This document shows, piece by piece, positions 9,120 to 16,182 of a stretch of 64,000 nt of DNA. The stretch spans positions 1 to 64,000 of the forward strand of contig JAFDWX010000001.1 of assembly GCA_018268255.1 (NCBI GenBank). Reading direction: 5' to 3'. A program made the position numbers and the translations under genes. The notes under the pieces were generated by a model. That model saw only the letters and a program-made list of their open reading frames with translations. It did not search any database and was not told where the DNA came from. The stretch comes from Armatimonadota bacterium (GTDB lineage: Bacteria; Armatimonadota; Fimbriimonadia; Fimbriimonadales; Fimbriimonadaceae). Position 1 is the first letter of the stretch. The number at the start of each line of letters is the position of its first letter.

Positions 9120-9135
9120 CATTGCAGTTGCAATG
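9120..9135. promoter_or_regulatory. 16-bp palindrome, candidate MarR operator
   Basis: CATTGCAGTTGCAATG is a perfect palindrome with seven-base arms around a central GT. It lies 39 bases before the TATAAT box at 9174 and 72 bases before the marR-like start codon, in the space shared with the divergent subtilase gene. MarR proteins bind 16-20 bp palindromes of this sort, commonly next to their own gene; that this regulator binds here is inference. Confidence 0.55.
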
Positions 9136-9173
9136 TATGCACTTTTTGAGGCACAGCACTACTGCGAATAGCA

Positions 9174-9179
9174 TATAAT
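9174..9179 (+). promoter_or_regulatory. Candidate -10 box for the MarR-family gene
   Basis: A perfect TATAAT lies 28 bases before the start codon. No good -35 hexamer sits 16-18 bases upstream, so activity may depend on an activator or an extended element. Confidence 0.45.
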
Positions 9180-9207
9180 AAGCACAAAGGTTCAACCGAC
9201 AGCAAGA

Positions 9208-9678
9208 ATGGCTAAGTCCCCCCTGACCAAGTTTCACCGTAATGCGTGGACCGCGTTACTCCTGTCGCGTGCGTGCCTCAGCAAGCAGATCAACCGACGG
9301 CTCGAGGCGCAGAATTACCCTACAATTGACGTTTTCGACGTGTTGGCCGCGCTTAATTGTGCTCCAGGGAAAAAGATGCGAATGTCTGAACTTGCAACGA
9401 AGGTTGTGTTCAGCCCAAGCGGATTGACTCGCGTTGTCGATCGGCTGGAAAGTCAGGGATATGTAAAACGGGAGGTGCATCCTTCCGATCGGAGAAGTTA
9501 TCTGGCCAGTCTCACGGATAAAGGTGATGAGTTTCGGCAAGCCATCTGGCCTGTGTATCAAGAAGCCCTCATTGAATACTGGGCCTCACAAATTTCGGAG
9601 TCCCAGGCTCAAGCACTTGCCGAAATCCTTGCTCCCACGATTGTTTGCACTCAGGATGACAGCACCTCGACTGAGTAA
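9208..9678 (+). CDS. MarR family winged-helix transcriptional regulator
   Basis: A 156-residue protein with the MarR layout: N-terminal dimerisation helices, then helix-turn-helix MSELATKVVFSPSGLTRVVD (about 58-77), DRLESQGYVKRE, and the wing HPSDRRSYLASLTDKG (about 90-105), followed by C-terminal dimerisation helices. The DRR/S in the wing is the family hallmark. Such regulators are usually dimeric repressors released by small ligands or oxidation; the ligand cannot be predicted. Regulation by itself through the palindrome at 9120-9135 is plausible. The next gene on the strand has its own promoter. No clear Shine-Dalgarno sequence is visible. Confidence 0.9.
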   Translation: MAKSPLTKFHRNAWTALLLSRACLSKQINRRLEAQNYPTIDVFDVLAALNCAPGKKMRMSELATKVVFSPSGLTRVVDRLESQGYVKREVHPSDRRSYLASLTDKGDEFRQAIWPVYQEALIEYWASQISESQAQALAEILAPTIVCTQDDSTSTE

Positions 9679-9695
9679 ATAAGGGAGGGTATACT
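9667..9695 (+). promoter_or_regulatory. Sigma-70-type promoter for the Lys/Ala-rich small protein
   Basis: TCGACT (9667-9672, four of six matches to TTGACA) and TATACT (9690-9695, five of six to TATAAT) are separated by exactly 17 bases. The start codon follows 38 bases after the -10 box. The -35 box lies inside the end of the marR coding region. Confidence 0.6.
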
Positions 9696-9733
9696 TTCGG
9701 CTTCAATCTCGCCTGGAATGTGTAGGACCGAAA

Positions 9734-10048
9734 ATGCGAATTCGAAATAAAGAACTGCGTCAGCGATGGCATCGCAAAGAACAGAGAATCAAGGAACTGA
9801 TCGCCGAAGCAAAGGCCGGCGGCGGAAAGCCCAAGACTGCAAAAGCGAAGCCCGCGGCGCCCGTGAAGAAAGTAGCCGAGCCTGTCGAGCCAAAGGCGGA
9901 AGTTAAGAATCTGGAAGCCGTGGCCGTGGAAGCGAAGCCAGCACCGAAGAAGAAGGCTCCAGCCAAAGCAGAATCCGCAGAACCCAAGCCCAAGAAGGCA
10001 AAGGCTCCGAAGGCCGAAGCACCTGCAGAAGAAACCCCAGCCGAGTAA
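9734..10048 (+). CDS. Lys/Ala/Pro-rich small basic protein
   Basis: The 104-residue protein has two parts. Residues 1-27 (MRIRNKELRQRWHRKEQRIK and on) form a strongly basic predicted helix. The rest is a low-complexity tail of Lys, Ala, Pro and Glu with repeated KPKKAKAP- and PAPKKKAP-like units, resembling histone H1-like or HU-tail sequences in bacteria. Such tails usually bind nucleic acid or rRNA nonspecifically; a role here is not proven. AGGA precedes the ATG at a good distance and a 17-bp-spaced promoter lies upstream, so the gene is probably well expressed. Its stop codon abuts that of the convergent MFS gene. Confidence 0.75.
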   Translation: MRIRNKELRQRWHRKEQRIKELIAEAKAGGGKPKTAKAKPAAPVKKVAEPVEPKAEVKNLEAVAVEAKPAPKKKAPAKAESAEPKPKKAKAPKAEAPAEETPAE

Positions 10049-10059
10049 CTAACCGGGGT
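10034..10059. terminator. Possible bidirectional terminator over two convergent stop codons
   Basis: ACCCC (10034-10038) pairs with GGGGT (10055-10059) across 16 bases holding both stop codons. CTGTTTTCAC follows on the plus strand. The stem is only five pairs, so this is tentative. Confidence 0.35.
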
Positions 10060-11341
10060 CTGTTTTCACACCAAGGGAGTCCTGTGCCGAATCGGCAGAG
10101 GGCTCTTCTGTTGTTTCCGGCATCCGAATGTTACGGAAGCTCGAGGAGAGAGCGGCGAGGAGGCACACGCCGAGCATGCCTCCACCCATGACCCAAAACA
10201 TACCGAAGGCCTTGATCGATGCAAGGCCATAACCCGCCATCAGAGCTCCAATCGGCTGCGGCGCTTGCCCTGCAATAGCGAACAAACTCTGGATCCTCCC
10301 GCGAAAGCGATCTTCCGTAGCCACAAGCAGGTAGTTGGAGATGGGAAGGCTGGCCAATGGCACACCAATTCCACAGAGGAGGTTGAACAGCAAAAAGAGC
10401 CCGAAGCTCTTGCTGTACGCCATCAGGATCACAAACAGCCCGATCGAACCGCAACCGAGGAGATACGTGATGCCGGGTCTCGCGAATCTACGCCGACCCA
10501 TCCACAAGCTGGTAACAAGCATCATCCCAATGAATCCGCCCTCGAATGCAGCAAGAGTCCAGAAGTGCCCGCCAAACCACTCCTTATTGACGTCGACATA
10601 CACGACCATGAACGGCGATACAAAGAGCGAAAAGAAGAAGCTCAGGATGAGAACGACCTTGATGACAGGGTGCTTCCAAGCAATTTGGACCCCTTCCACC
10701 ATCTCCCGAATCGGATGCTGAATCTCGTGGTGCTCCCGTTCCGGGGTGATGGGCTCAAGGAGGCGAATGTACGCCGCTGAGACAAGAAAGCTCAGCATAT
10801 TGGTGACGATGGCTGTTTCGAAAAACACCTTAGGCATGGCGGCCTCAATCGCGCCAAGGACACCACCAGACAATCCCAACCCAATAAGTGGCATGAGGCT
10901 TTGCGTGGCCATGCTCAGCGATGTTGCCTCCATCAGCCTCTCGGTCGGCACTAGTCGAGGAATGGCTGCAGACTTGGCTGGGAGAAACAGGACATTGACA
11001 CTCGAAAGTAGCGCGCCCATCACGACCAAACTCCAGGCTGGTGGCGTTGAATCAAAAAACACCCAAATGCCAAAAAGCGCAAGCAAGGCAGCGGACGCGA
11101 CATCGCACCCCAGCATGATCTTTCGGCGGTCCATTCGGTCAGCCAAAGCTCCCGCATAGGGAGCCAGCAATAGGAACGGGAGAGCCTGGGCAGCACCGAC
11201 CATTCCCACCACCTCTGACTTACCCGTAATTTTCTGGGCCATGAACAAAAAGGTGAGAAAGTAAAGCGAGTCTCCAAGTTGGGAAATGGCCTGGCCAAGC
11301 CACAAATTTCGAAACGGCCGGATGTCAAGAATTCTCAACAC
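10049..11341 (-). CDS. MFS transporter, drug/siderophore-export type
   Basis: A 430-residue protein with about 12 membrane helices. After helix 2 comes GALADRMDRRK (about 60-70), the cytoplasmic loop motif A of the major facilitator superfamily, and the second half has a similar helix-loop pattern with RFRGRIQSL (about 338-346). The opening IRPFRNLWLGQAISQLGDS is common in the EntS/MdtH-like MFS_3 group of exporters. The start is GTG 11341 with GGAGG seven bases upstream. The substrate is unknown. It is divergent from the pilus operon. Confidence 0.85.
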   Translation of the reverse strand: MLRILDIRPFRNLWLGQAISQLGDSLYFLTFLFMAQKITGKSEVVGMVGAAQALPFLLLAPYAGALADRMDRRKIMLGCDVASAALLALFGIWVFFDSTPPAWSLVVMGALLSSVNVLFLPAKSAAIPRLVPTERLMEATSLSMATQSLMPLIGLGLSGGVLGAIEAAMPKVFFETAIVTNMLSFLVSAAYIRLLEPITPEREHHEIQHPIREMVEGVQIAWKHPVIKVVLILSFFFSLFVSPFMVVYVDVNKEWFGGHFWTLAAFEGGFIGMMLVTSLWMGRRRFARPGITYLLGCGSIGLFVILMAYSKSFGLFLLFNLLCGIGVPLASLPISNYLLVATEDRFRGRIQSLFAIAGQAPQPIGALMAGYGLASIKAFGMFWVMGGGMLGVCLLAALSSSFRNIRMPETTEEPSADSAQDSLGVKTDPG

Positions 11342-11426
11342 GAGCGATCCTCCTTCACTCGAAATCTCACGGGTTAAGCGTGAGCACTGGCATAAATGAA
11401 CGTTCTGGCGATCGGTCTATCGTGGC

Positions 11427-11511
11427 AGGTTTTATCGGTGAATGGCTACCAGCCTCGGCGTCATCGCTCAACCCACCTATGAGGTTTTGAGCCAAGCGTC
11501 CCGATAAACCT
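11427..11511 (+). promoter_or_regulatory. Structured 5' leader of the pilus operon (candidate cis-regulatory RNA)
   Basis: AGGTTTTATCGG (11427-11438) pairs with CCGATAAACCT (11501-11511): 11 base pairs with one bulged U, closing a 62-base region. Inside lie two smaller hairpins: GGCT/AGCC (11444-11447 with 11451-11454) and GCTCAA/TTGAGC (11466-11471 with 11487-11492). The whole is a three-way-junction-like fold ending 29 bases before the ATG. It does not show the conserved core of the c-di-GMP-I (GEMM) riboswitch. Function is inferred from the fold and position only. Confidence 0.45.
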
Positions 11512-11540
11512 ACTGGGCTATTGAACCGGAGTGAGAACGA

Positions 11541-12356
11541 ATGTACGAAGCATATTGGGGCTTAAGCGAACCAGCATTTAGTTTGACACCAGATCCGCGA
11601 TTTCTCTACATGAGCCGCGCTCACGAAGACGCGCTGATGATGATGCAATACGCGATCCAACGCAATAAGGGCGCCGCGATGCTCTTCGGGGACATCGGTT
11701 TGGGAAAAACGACGATCAGCCGAAAGCTCATCGAAGATCTCGACAGCCGCACCTATCGACTCGTATTGGTGGTCAATCCTGTTCTCTCGCCACTACAGAT
11801 GCTGCAAGAAATCCTGACGCAGCTCAATGTGGAATTTAAGGCCCGCACCAGACAGCAACTCATCCAGCAACTCCATCAATCTTTGTTGGAGTGCTACTCC
11901 CGGGGAGAGAAGGTGGTCGTCATCATCGACGAAGCTCATCTCATCCGGCAGACCAATACGCTGGAAGAACTACGGCTGCTGCTCAATTGCCAGATGAACG
12001 ACCAGTTCTTGCTGACGCTCATCTTGCTCGGGCAGATCGAACTCAAGGAAAAGCTCGCTAAGGTTCCGGCACTGGAGCAGAGACTCGCTGTCAAGGCGAT
12101 TATCGAGCCAATGGACGTTGTGGATACCGGCGAGATGGTCCTTCACCGGATGCGTGTCGCCGGATTTACGGGCGAAAGGAATGTGTTTACACCCGACGCT
12201 GTCTATCAGCTCCACAAAGCCAGCCACGGGTCGCCCCGAATGATCAGCACCTTGGCAGACCAGGCCTTGATGGTCGGAATGGCTCAGGGTGTGAAACTGA
12301 TCGACGCCTACCTAATGCACGAAGTTTGCACCCAGCACCTAGGAGCCGCAGCATGA
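11541..12356 (+). CDS. ExeA/GspA-like AAA ATPase of the pilus operon
   Basis: A 271-residue cytoplasmic ATPase. It begins YEAYWGLSEPAFSLTPDPRF, the signature opening of ExeA/GspA-type proteins that help assemble the secretin or its peptidoglycan passage. Walker A is GDIGLGKTT (50-58) and Walker B VVVIIDEAH (125-133), followed by a sensor-like LLTLILLGQ and a C-terminal helical lid. The related transposition protein TniB shares this fold, but the operon position before pilM-Q supports a secretin-assembly role. The peptidoglycan-binding C-terminus of full ExeA is missing, which is common in non-proteobacteria. GGAGTGAG precedes the ATG. It overlaps the next gene by four bases. Confidence 0.85.
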   Translation: MYEAYWGLSEPAFSLTPDPRFLYMSRAHEDALMMMQYAIQRNKGAAMLFGDIGLGKTTISRKLIEDLDSRTYRLVLVVNPVLSPLQMLQEILTQLNVEFKARTRQQLIQQLHQSLLECYSRGEKVVVIIDEAHLIRQTNTLEELRLLLNCQMNDQFLLTLILLGQIELKEKLAKVPALEQRLAVKAIIEPMDVVDTGEMVLHRMRVAGFTGERNVFTPDAVYQLHKASHGSPRMISTLADQALMVGMAQGVKLIDAYLMHEVCTQHLGAAA

Positions 12357-12868
12357 ATCTCATCGATGCGATTCGACGAGCAGCCGCACAAGAGGACCCC
12401 ATGGCTATGTCACCAGAATCCGGTTTGACAACGACTTCGACGCCCAGCGCAGTTTGGACTCCCGAACTCACTCCGGCGCCTCAGATCCCTGTGACGACGC
12501 CTCCTGCAGAGAGTGCGCCGGCACCTCAGCAGGCGATGGCCGAAACTCATGACGACGGTCCGTTGCAAGAGACGATCGCTCACATGATCGGTGGAATGAA
12601 TTTGGTTCGGCTCGAGGTCTTTATGACTCCAGAGCAGACCCAAGCACTCATGCGTACAGTCCTCACGGGCAACAAGACAGTCTGGACGTCTCGCGAAGTC
12701 GCCCAGTACTTACGTCTTACGGCTCCCGCGGTGGAGAAGATGGCCTTTGAAGGCAACCTTCCCGGCTTTAAAGTCGGTGAATCCTGGCGGTTTCTCAAAT
12801 CCTCGATCGATGATTGGATGCACGCCCAAGGCTTGCATAGCGAGTCAGGTTCAGACGAGGTGGCATAA
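12353..12868 (+). CDS. Pilus-operon protein with excisionase-type HTH (HTH_17) domain
   Basis: The 171-residue product starts at ATG 12353 (AGGAG upstream, ATGA overlap with the ATPase gene). Residues 1-65 are Pro/Thr/Ala-rich and probably disordered; 66-105 look helical. Residues 109-157 (VWTSREVAQYL, AVEKMAFEGNLPGFKV, SWRFLKSSIDDWM) match the MerR/excisionase-like HTH_17 fold that binds DNA. It has no integrase neighbour and no phage context. Placed between the ATPase and pilM, it may regulate this operon, or the fold may serve protein contacts; that is inference. Confidence 0.75.
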   Translation: MNLIDAIRRAAAQEDPMAMSPESGLTTTSTPSAVWTPELTPAPQIPVTTPPAESAPAPQQAMAETHDDGPLQETIAHMIGGMNLVRLEVFMTPEQTQALMRTVLTGNKTVWTSREVAQYLRLTAPAVEKMAFEGNLPGFKVGESWRFLKSSIDDWMHAQGLHSESGSDEVA

Positions 12869-12870
12869 CG

Positions 12871-13947
12871 ATGTTGGCAAAGAAGAATTTCATTGGACTC
12901 GACCTTGGTCACTATGCGATAAAGCTGGTTTCCTTGGAGCGCATTGCTTCCGGCTGGAAGATCAACAAGGCCGACGCGGTCATGACTCCTCCGGGCTCCA
13001 TCCGCGATGGCTTAGTAGCCGAACCCGCGCAAGTTGCCGAAGCGATCAAGTTTCTTGTAAAGCGGTCTGGGATCAAGGCTAACGCCGCGCACGTCTCGGT
13101 TGCTGGCGGAAGCGTGATGGTCCGCACGGCCAAGGTTCCTCAGATGACCGAGGCCACCCTTCGAAAATCAATTAAGTTCGAAGCGGGACGATATGTTCCG
13201 AACAGCCCGGAAGACAGCTATATAGAATTCGAGATCTTGGGCAACACCGACGATGGTCAGATGGATGTTCTGATCGTCGCCGCCCCTCGACAAACCGTGG
13301 ACAGCCGCGTGCAAGCTTGCACGATGGCGGGCATCGAAGTCGAATCGGTCGACCTGGAAACCTTTGCCGCCTATCGCTCTCTTGTCGAAGCCAATCAAGG
13401 AATCGATCTGAGCAACGATACGATGGTCCTTCTGGACATTGGTGCATCGACCACCCACGTCAGCGTGGTTCATCAAGGTCGCTTTGCCATGACCCGAACC
13501 ATCAACCACGGTGGAACCAACCTCACCGACGCTCTGATGCGCTACTTCAAGCTTTCGTTTGAAGATGCGGAAGAGGGCAAGCTCCAACTCGACGTACGTC
13601 AGCTTTTGGACGATTCCAAGCCGACCGAAAATCCGCCTCTCCGGGTCATTCAGCCCCAGCTCGATGATCTGGTGCGAGAGATTCGAAGATCATTGAATTA
13701 CTACCAATCGCAGCATCCGGACCAAGGCGGTGGTGGACAGCTGACTTGGATGCTTGTGACCGGAGGAGCCGCCCAGCTTGTCGGTCTGAGCGAGTACCTG
13801 GCCGCAAAGCTCAGCTTGCGAGTCTACAGCGCCAGCATTTTTGACAACCCTCGGTTTGCCTATGCGGGCGCACCGATCACAGGACACGGTGCCGAGCTTT
13901 CTGTTGCATCCGGGCTCGCCATGCGAGCATACGCGAAGGCCGCATAA
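12871..13947 (+). CDS. pilM: Type IV pilus assembly protein PilM
   Basis: PilM is an actin-like (FtsA-fold) cytoplasmic ATP-binding protein that recruits the N-terminus of PilN to the inner-membrane pilus platform. The 358-residue protein shows phosphate-1 FIGLDLGHYAIKLV (5-18), the phosphate-2 block VLLDIGASTTHVSVV (about 187-201) and the adenosine block WMLVTGGAAQLVGL (about 296-309). The length is normal for PilM. GAGGTGG precedes the ATG, and only two bases separate it from the HTH gene. pilN follows after 18 bases. Confidence 0.95.
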   Translation: MLAKKNFIGLDLGHYAIKLVSLERIASGWKINKADAVMTPPGSIRDGLVAEPAQVAEAIKFLVKRSGIKANAAHVSVAGGSVMVRTAKVPQMTEATLRKSIKFEAGRYVPNSPEDSYIEFEILGNTDDGQMDVLIVAAPRQTVDSRVQACTMAGIEVESVDLETFAAYRSLVEANQGIDLSNDTMVLLDIGASTTHVSVVHQGRFAMTRTINHGGTNLTDALMRYFKLSFEDAEEGKLQLDVRQLLDDSKPTENPPLRVIQPQLDDLVREIRRSLNYYQSQHPDQGGGGQLTWMLVTGGAAQLVGLSEYLAAKLSLRVYSASIFDNPRFAYAGAPITGHGAELSVASGLAMRAYAKAA

Positions 13948-13965
13948 CCACTCGGAGACGGACAC

Positions 13966-14598
13966 ATGCCATACATCAATCTCATCCACGAACAACTTGA
14001 ATTGCGAAAGGTATCCAACCAGAAGACCCGATTGGGCTTGGTAGGATTGGTTGCCGCATCGGTTATCTCTGTGGGCACTTTTGGCACAGCATTCGTGGGG
14101 AACGAACTGCTCAAAGGTGCGACATCCGAAGTCAAGAGCAAGGTGGTCAAAATCCAACCTTCAATCGACGAATTGGATGAAGCAGAGAAGGCTTTGAAAG
14201 ACCTTGGACCACGCCTAACTACACTAGAAGCAGCACAGGTTTCCACTGAGAAATGGTCTCGCATTTTGGACCATGTCGCCAAGAATGCTCCAAGTTCCGT
14301 GTGGCTCAATCAGGTGAGAAGCCAGGAAAATAAGACGACTAAAGAAGTCACCGTTGCATTCATGGGGATGAGCTTGGATCAAGACGGTGTCGCAGAGTTC
14401 ATGTTACGCCTTAAGAATTGCGAGCACCTGAGCAAGGTGGATCTCAAATTCACACAGGGTGAAGTTCAGCAAGATAAGACATTCATTAAGTTCGAGGTAA
14501 ACGCAAGCGTTGCTGGTACCGGCGAACAGGTGGATGAAAAGAAGCCGAAGAAGGGGACGTTCTCCGATCAGCGAGCATCGCTGAAGGAGGCAAGCTAA
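13966..14598 (+). CDS. pilN: Type IV pilus assembly protein PilN
   Basis: A 210-residue bitopic inner-membrane protein. It starts MPYINLIHEQLE, matching the INLLP-like motif by which PilN binds PilM, then a transmembrane helix (about 25-48), a coiled coil (about 55-90) and a periplasmic ferredoxin-like domain. The C-terminus is Lys-rich. PilN pairs with PilO to form the alignment subcomplex. The stop codon overlaps the pilO start (TAATG), consistent with coupled, equal synthesis. Confidence 0.9.
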   Translation: MPYINLIHEQLELRKVSNQKTRLGLVGLVAASVISVGTFGTAFVGNELLKGATSEVKSKVVKIQPSIDELDEAEKALKDLGPRLTTLEAAQVSTEKWSRILDHVAKNAPSSVWLNQVRSQENKTTKEVTVAFMGMSLDQDGVAEFMLRLKNCEHLSKVDLKFTQGEVQQDKTFIKFEVNASVAGTGEQVDEKKPKKGTFSDQRASLKEAS

Positions 14599-15254
14599 TG
14601 GATAGACTCAGGATCTACATTTTTGGATCGGTTGGCATGCTGGCTCTTGGCGCAGGAGGATACTTCTGGCAATCAAGCGTCCGCGGTGATCTGGAAAAAG
14701 AGTACAAAAAGTACGCTTCCCAGGTTCGCGACGAGGGAGAGGTGACCAAGCAGCTCTTGGAAGCCAAAGCCAAGGTGCAGGAATCCTCCACAAAGATCGA
14801 GCACCTTGAGGCGGGAGTTCCCGCATCGGCCTATATTCCCACGCTCCTTCAGGAACTGGAAACGCTGGGTAAGGAAAAGGGTCTCCAGATTACGGGTATT
14901 CGGCCGCAGCCTCCTGAGAAGAAGAAGGAAAAGCCTGCCGCAAAAGACGGTCAAGACGACAAAGCCAAAAAGAAAAAAGCGGAGCCCGTTAAGGCTTATC
15001 AGGAATGGATCATCGAAGTTAAAGGAAGGGGTTCATATCAGAGCGTGCTTTCCTTTGTTTCGGCTTTGGAATCATTCCCGAAGATCATTGGAGTGATGGC
15101 TTGCGACCTTCAACCGGTGAACAAGAACAAACGTGATCTGGAAAATGATAATCGACTGGATATGACAGTCGATCTTAAGGCTTACGTATTCCCAATCAAA
15201 GAAGATACAGGTTTAACAGCGAACGATAAGGAGCGCACTCATGATGAAGGATAG
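14598..15254 (+). CDS. pilO: Type IV pilus assembly protein PilO
   Basis: A 218-residue protein with one transmembrane helix (about 5-23), a coiled coil (28-75), then a periplasmic domain with PTLLQELETLGKEKGLQITG, the typical start of the PilO core. A Lys-rich insertion (about 112-135) separates it from SYQSVLSFVSALESFPKIIG, also typical. It forms the PilN-PilO heterodimer that links the motor platform with PilP and the secretin. It overlaps pilN by one base and the next gene by 14. Confidence 0.9.
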   Translation: MDRLRIYIFGSVGMLALGAGGYFWQSSVRGDLEKEYKKYASQVRDEGEVTKQLLEAKAKVQESSTKIEHLEAGVPASAYIPTLLQELETLGKEKGLQITGIRPQPPEKKKEKPAAKDGQDDKAKKKKAEPVKAYQEWIIEVKGRGSYQSVLSFVSALESFPKIIGVMACDLQPVNKNKRDLENDNRLDMTVDLKAYVFPIKEDTGLTANDKERTHDEG

Positions 15255-16182
15255 CAAGAGCAAAAAGATGCTCGTGCTCGGCGCGCTCGGTCTGGTCCTA
15301 GTTGGGGTCGGCGCTTTCCAGGTGATCGGTGGTGGTTCACCAGCGGCACCCAAGAAAGCGAAAAATCCGAAAGAGAGCCGGGCTGCAAAGGAATCGAAGA
15401 AAAAGGCTGACCTCGATCATCAGACCAATGAGATCACCGTAACGGAAGCCGGTCCTGATGGAATTGAGAAAGTTGTACGGAAAGTCGACGAATCCGGCAA
15501 CGTCGTGCAGGAGACGCGAGTATCCGATGATGGAAAGGTTCAGTCGGTAACAGAGCCCGAGACACCGAGTGATGGGGAGACCAAATTGACTCGTGACGTG
15601 GACAACCACGAAGCGACTTCCAAGGAAGGCGATCCGTCCTTAACACACGTGACTTCGAATGGCCCAGCCCCCCTGGCAGTTCGAGATCCGTTTGCCGCCC
15701 CATCGGTCTATTTACAGACTTTGGGCAAAAAGAACGGCTCGAAAGCACCATCCGTTAGGTCCACCGGATCCGGCGGACATTCTGGAGGTGCTGCTGCTCC
15801 TAACACCAGCGGCGTTGCTCCCCTGCCACCGATGGGTTTGGGTGGAGTCGCGGTGGGAGGTACTGCTCCAACGCCGGTTGGCAGCTCAGTTCCCTCGGTC
15901 GCAACTAATCAGCCCGCTGGCTCAGGCGATGGCAAAATCGGCCTTCGCCCTGGCAAGCCGCTGATTAAGGACGAGGAGTATGGACACACAGTTTCTGGAG
16001 TGGTGACCGGTGGAAAACCGGCCGTCATTCTTCAGGATGCATCTGGCAAACAGACAATGGCTACAGTGGGCCAAACGGTGGATGGAGGCAAGGTTGTCGA
16101 AGTCACCCGAGGCTACGTCGTTGTCGAATACAAAGGTAAACGGACAAGGCTAAAAGTAGGAGGCGGTTCTGGAAAATCGTAA
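15241..16182 (+). CDS. PilP-like pilus assembly protein
   Basis: A 313-residue protein with an N-terminal membrane helix (about 10-28, MLVLGALGLVLVGVGAFQV), a charged then Gly/Ser/Pro-rich linker (30-230) and a C-terminal domain from about 245 (GVVTGGKPAVILQ, TVGQTVDGGKVVEVTRGYV). That domain follows the pattern of PilP/GspC homology-region domains that contact the secretin N-domains. PilP is usually a lipoprotein of about 175 residues; this one has no lipobox and is longer, so it may stay anchored by its helix like GspC. Position between pilO and pilQ supports the call. Confidence 0.75.
   Translation: MMKDSKSKKMLVLGALGLVLVGVGAFQVIGGGSPAAPKKAKNPKESRAAKESKKKADLDHQTNEITVTEAGPDGIEKVVRKVDESGNVVQETRVSDDGKVQSVTEPETPSDGETKLTRDVDNHEATSKEGDPSLTHVTSNGPAPLAVRDPFAAPSVYLQTLGKKNGSKAPSVRSTGSGGHSGGAAAPNTSGVAPLPPMGLGGVAVGGTAPTPVGSSVPSVATNQPAGSGDGKIGLRPGKPLIKDEEYGHTVSGVVTGGKPAVILQDASGKQTMATVGQTVDGGKVVEVTRGYVVVEYKGKRTRLKVGGGSGKS

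Noticed and set aside
11342-11540. A c-di-GMP-I (GEMM) riboswitch before the pilus operon
   Set aside because: The conserved core and GNRA tetraloop with receptor were not found, although the leader is structured.
11541-12868. Transposition genes (TniB-like ATPase and excisionase)
   Set aside because: No transposase, integrase or inverted ends; the genes are coupled to pilM-Q, and the ATPase N-terminus is of the ExeA type.
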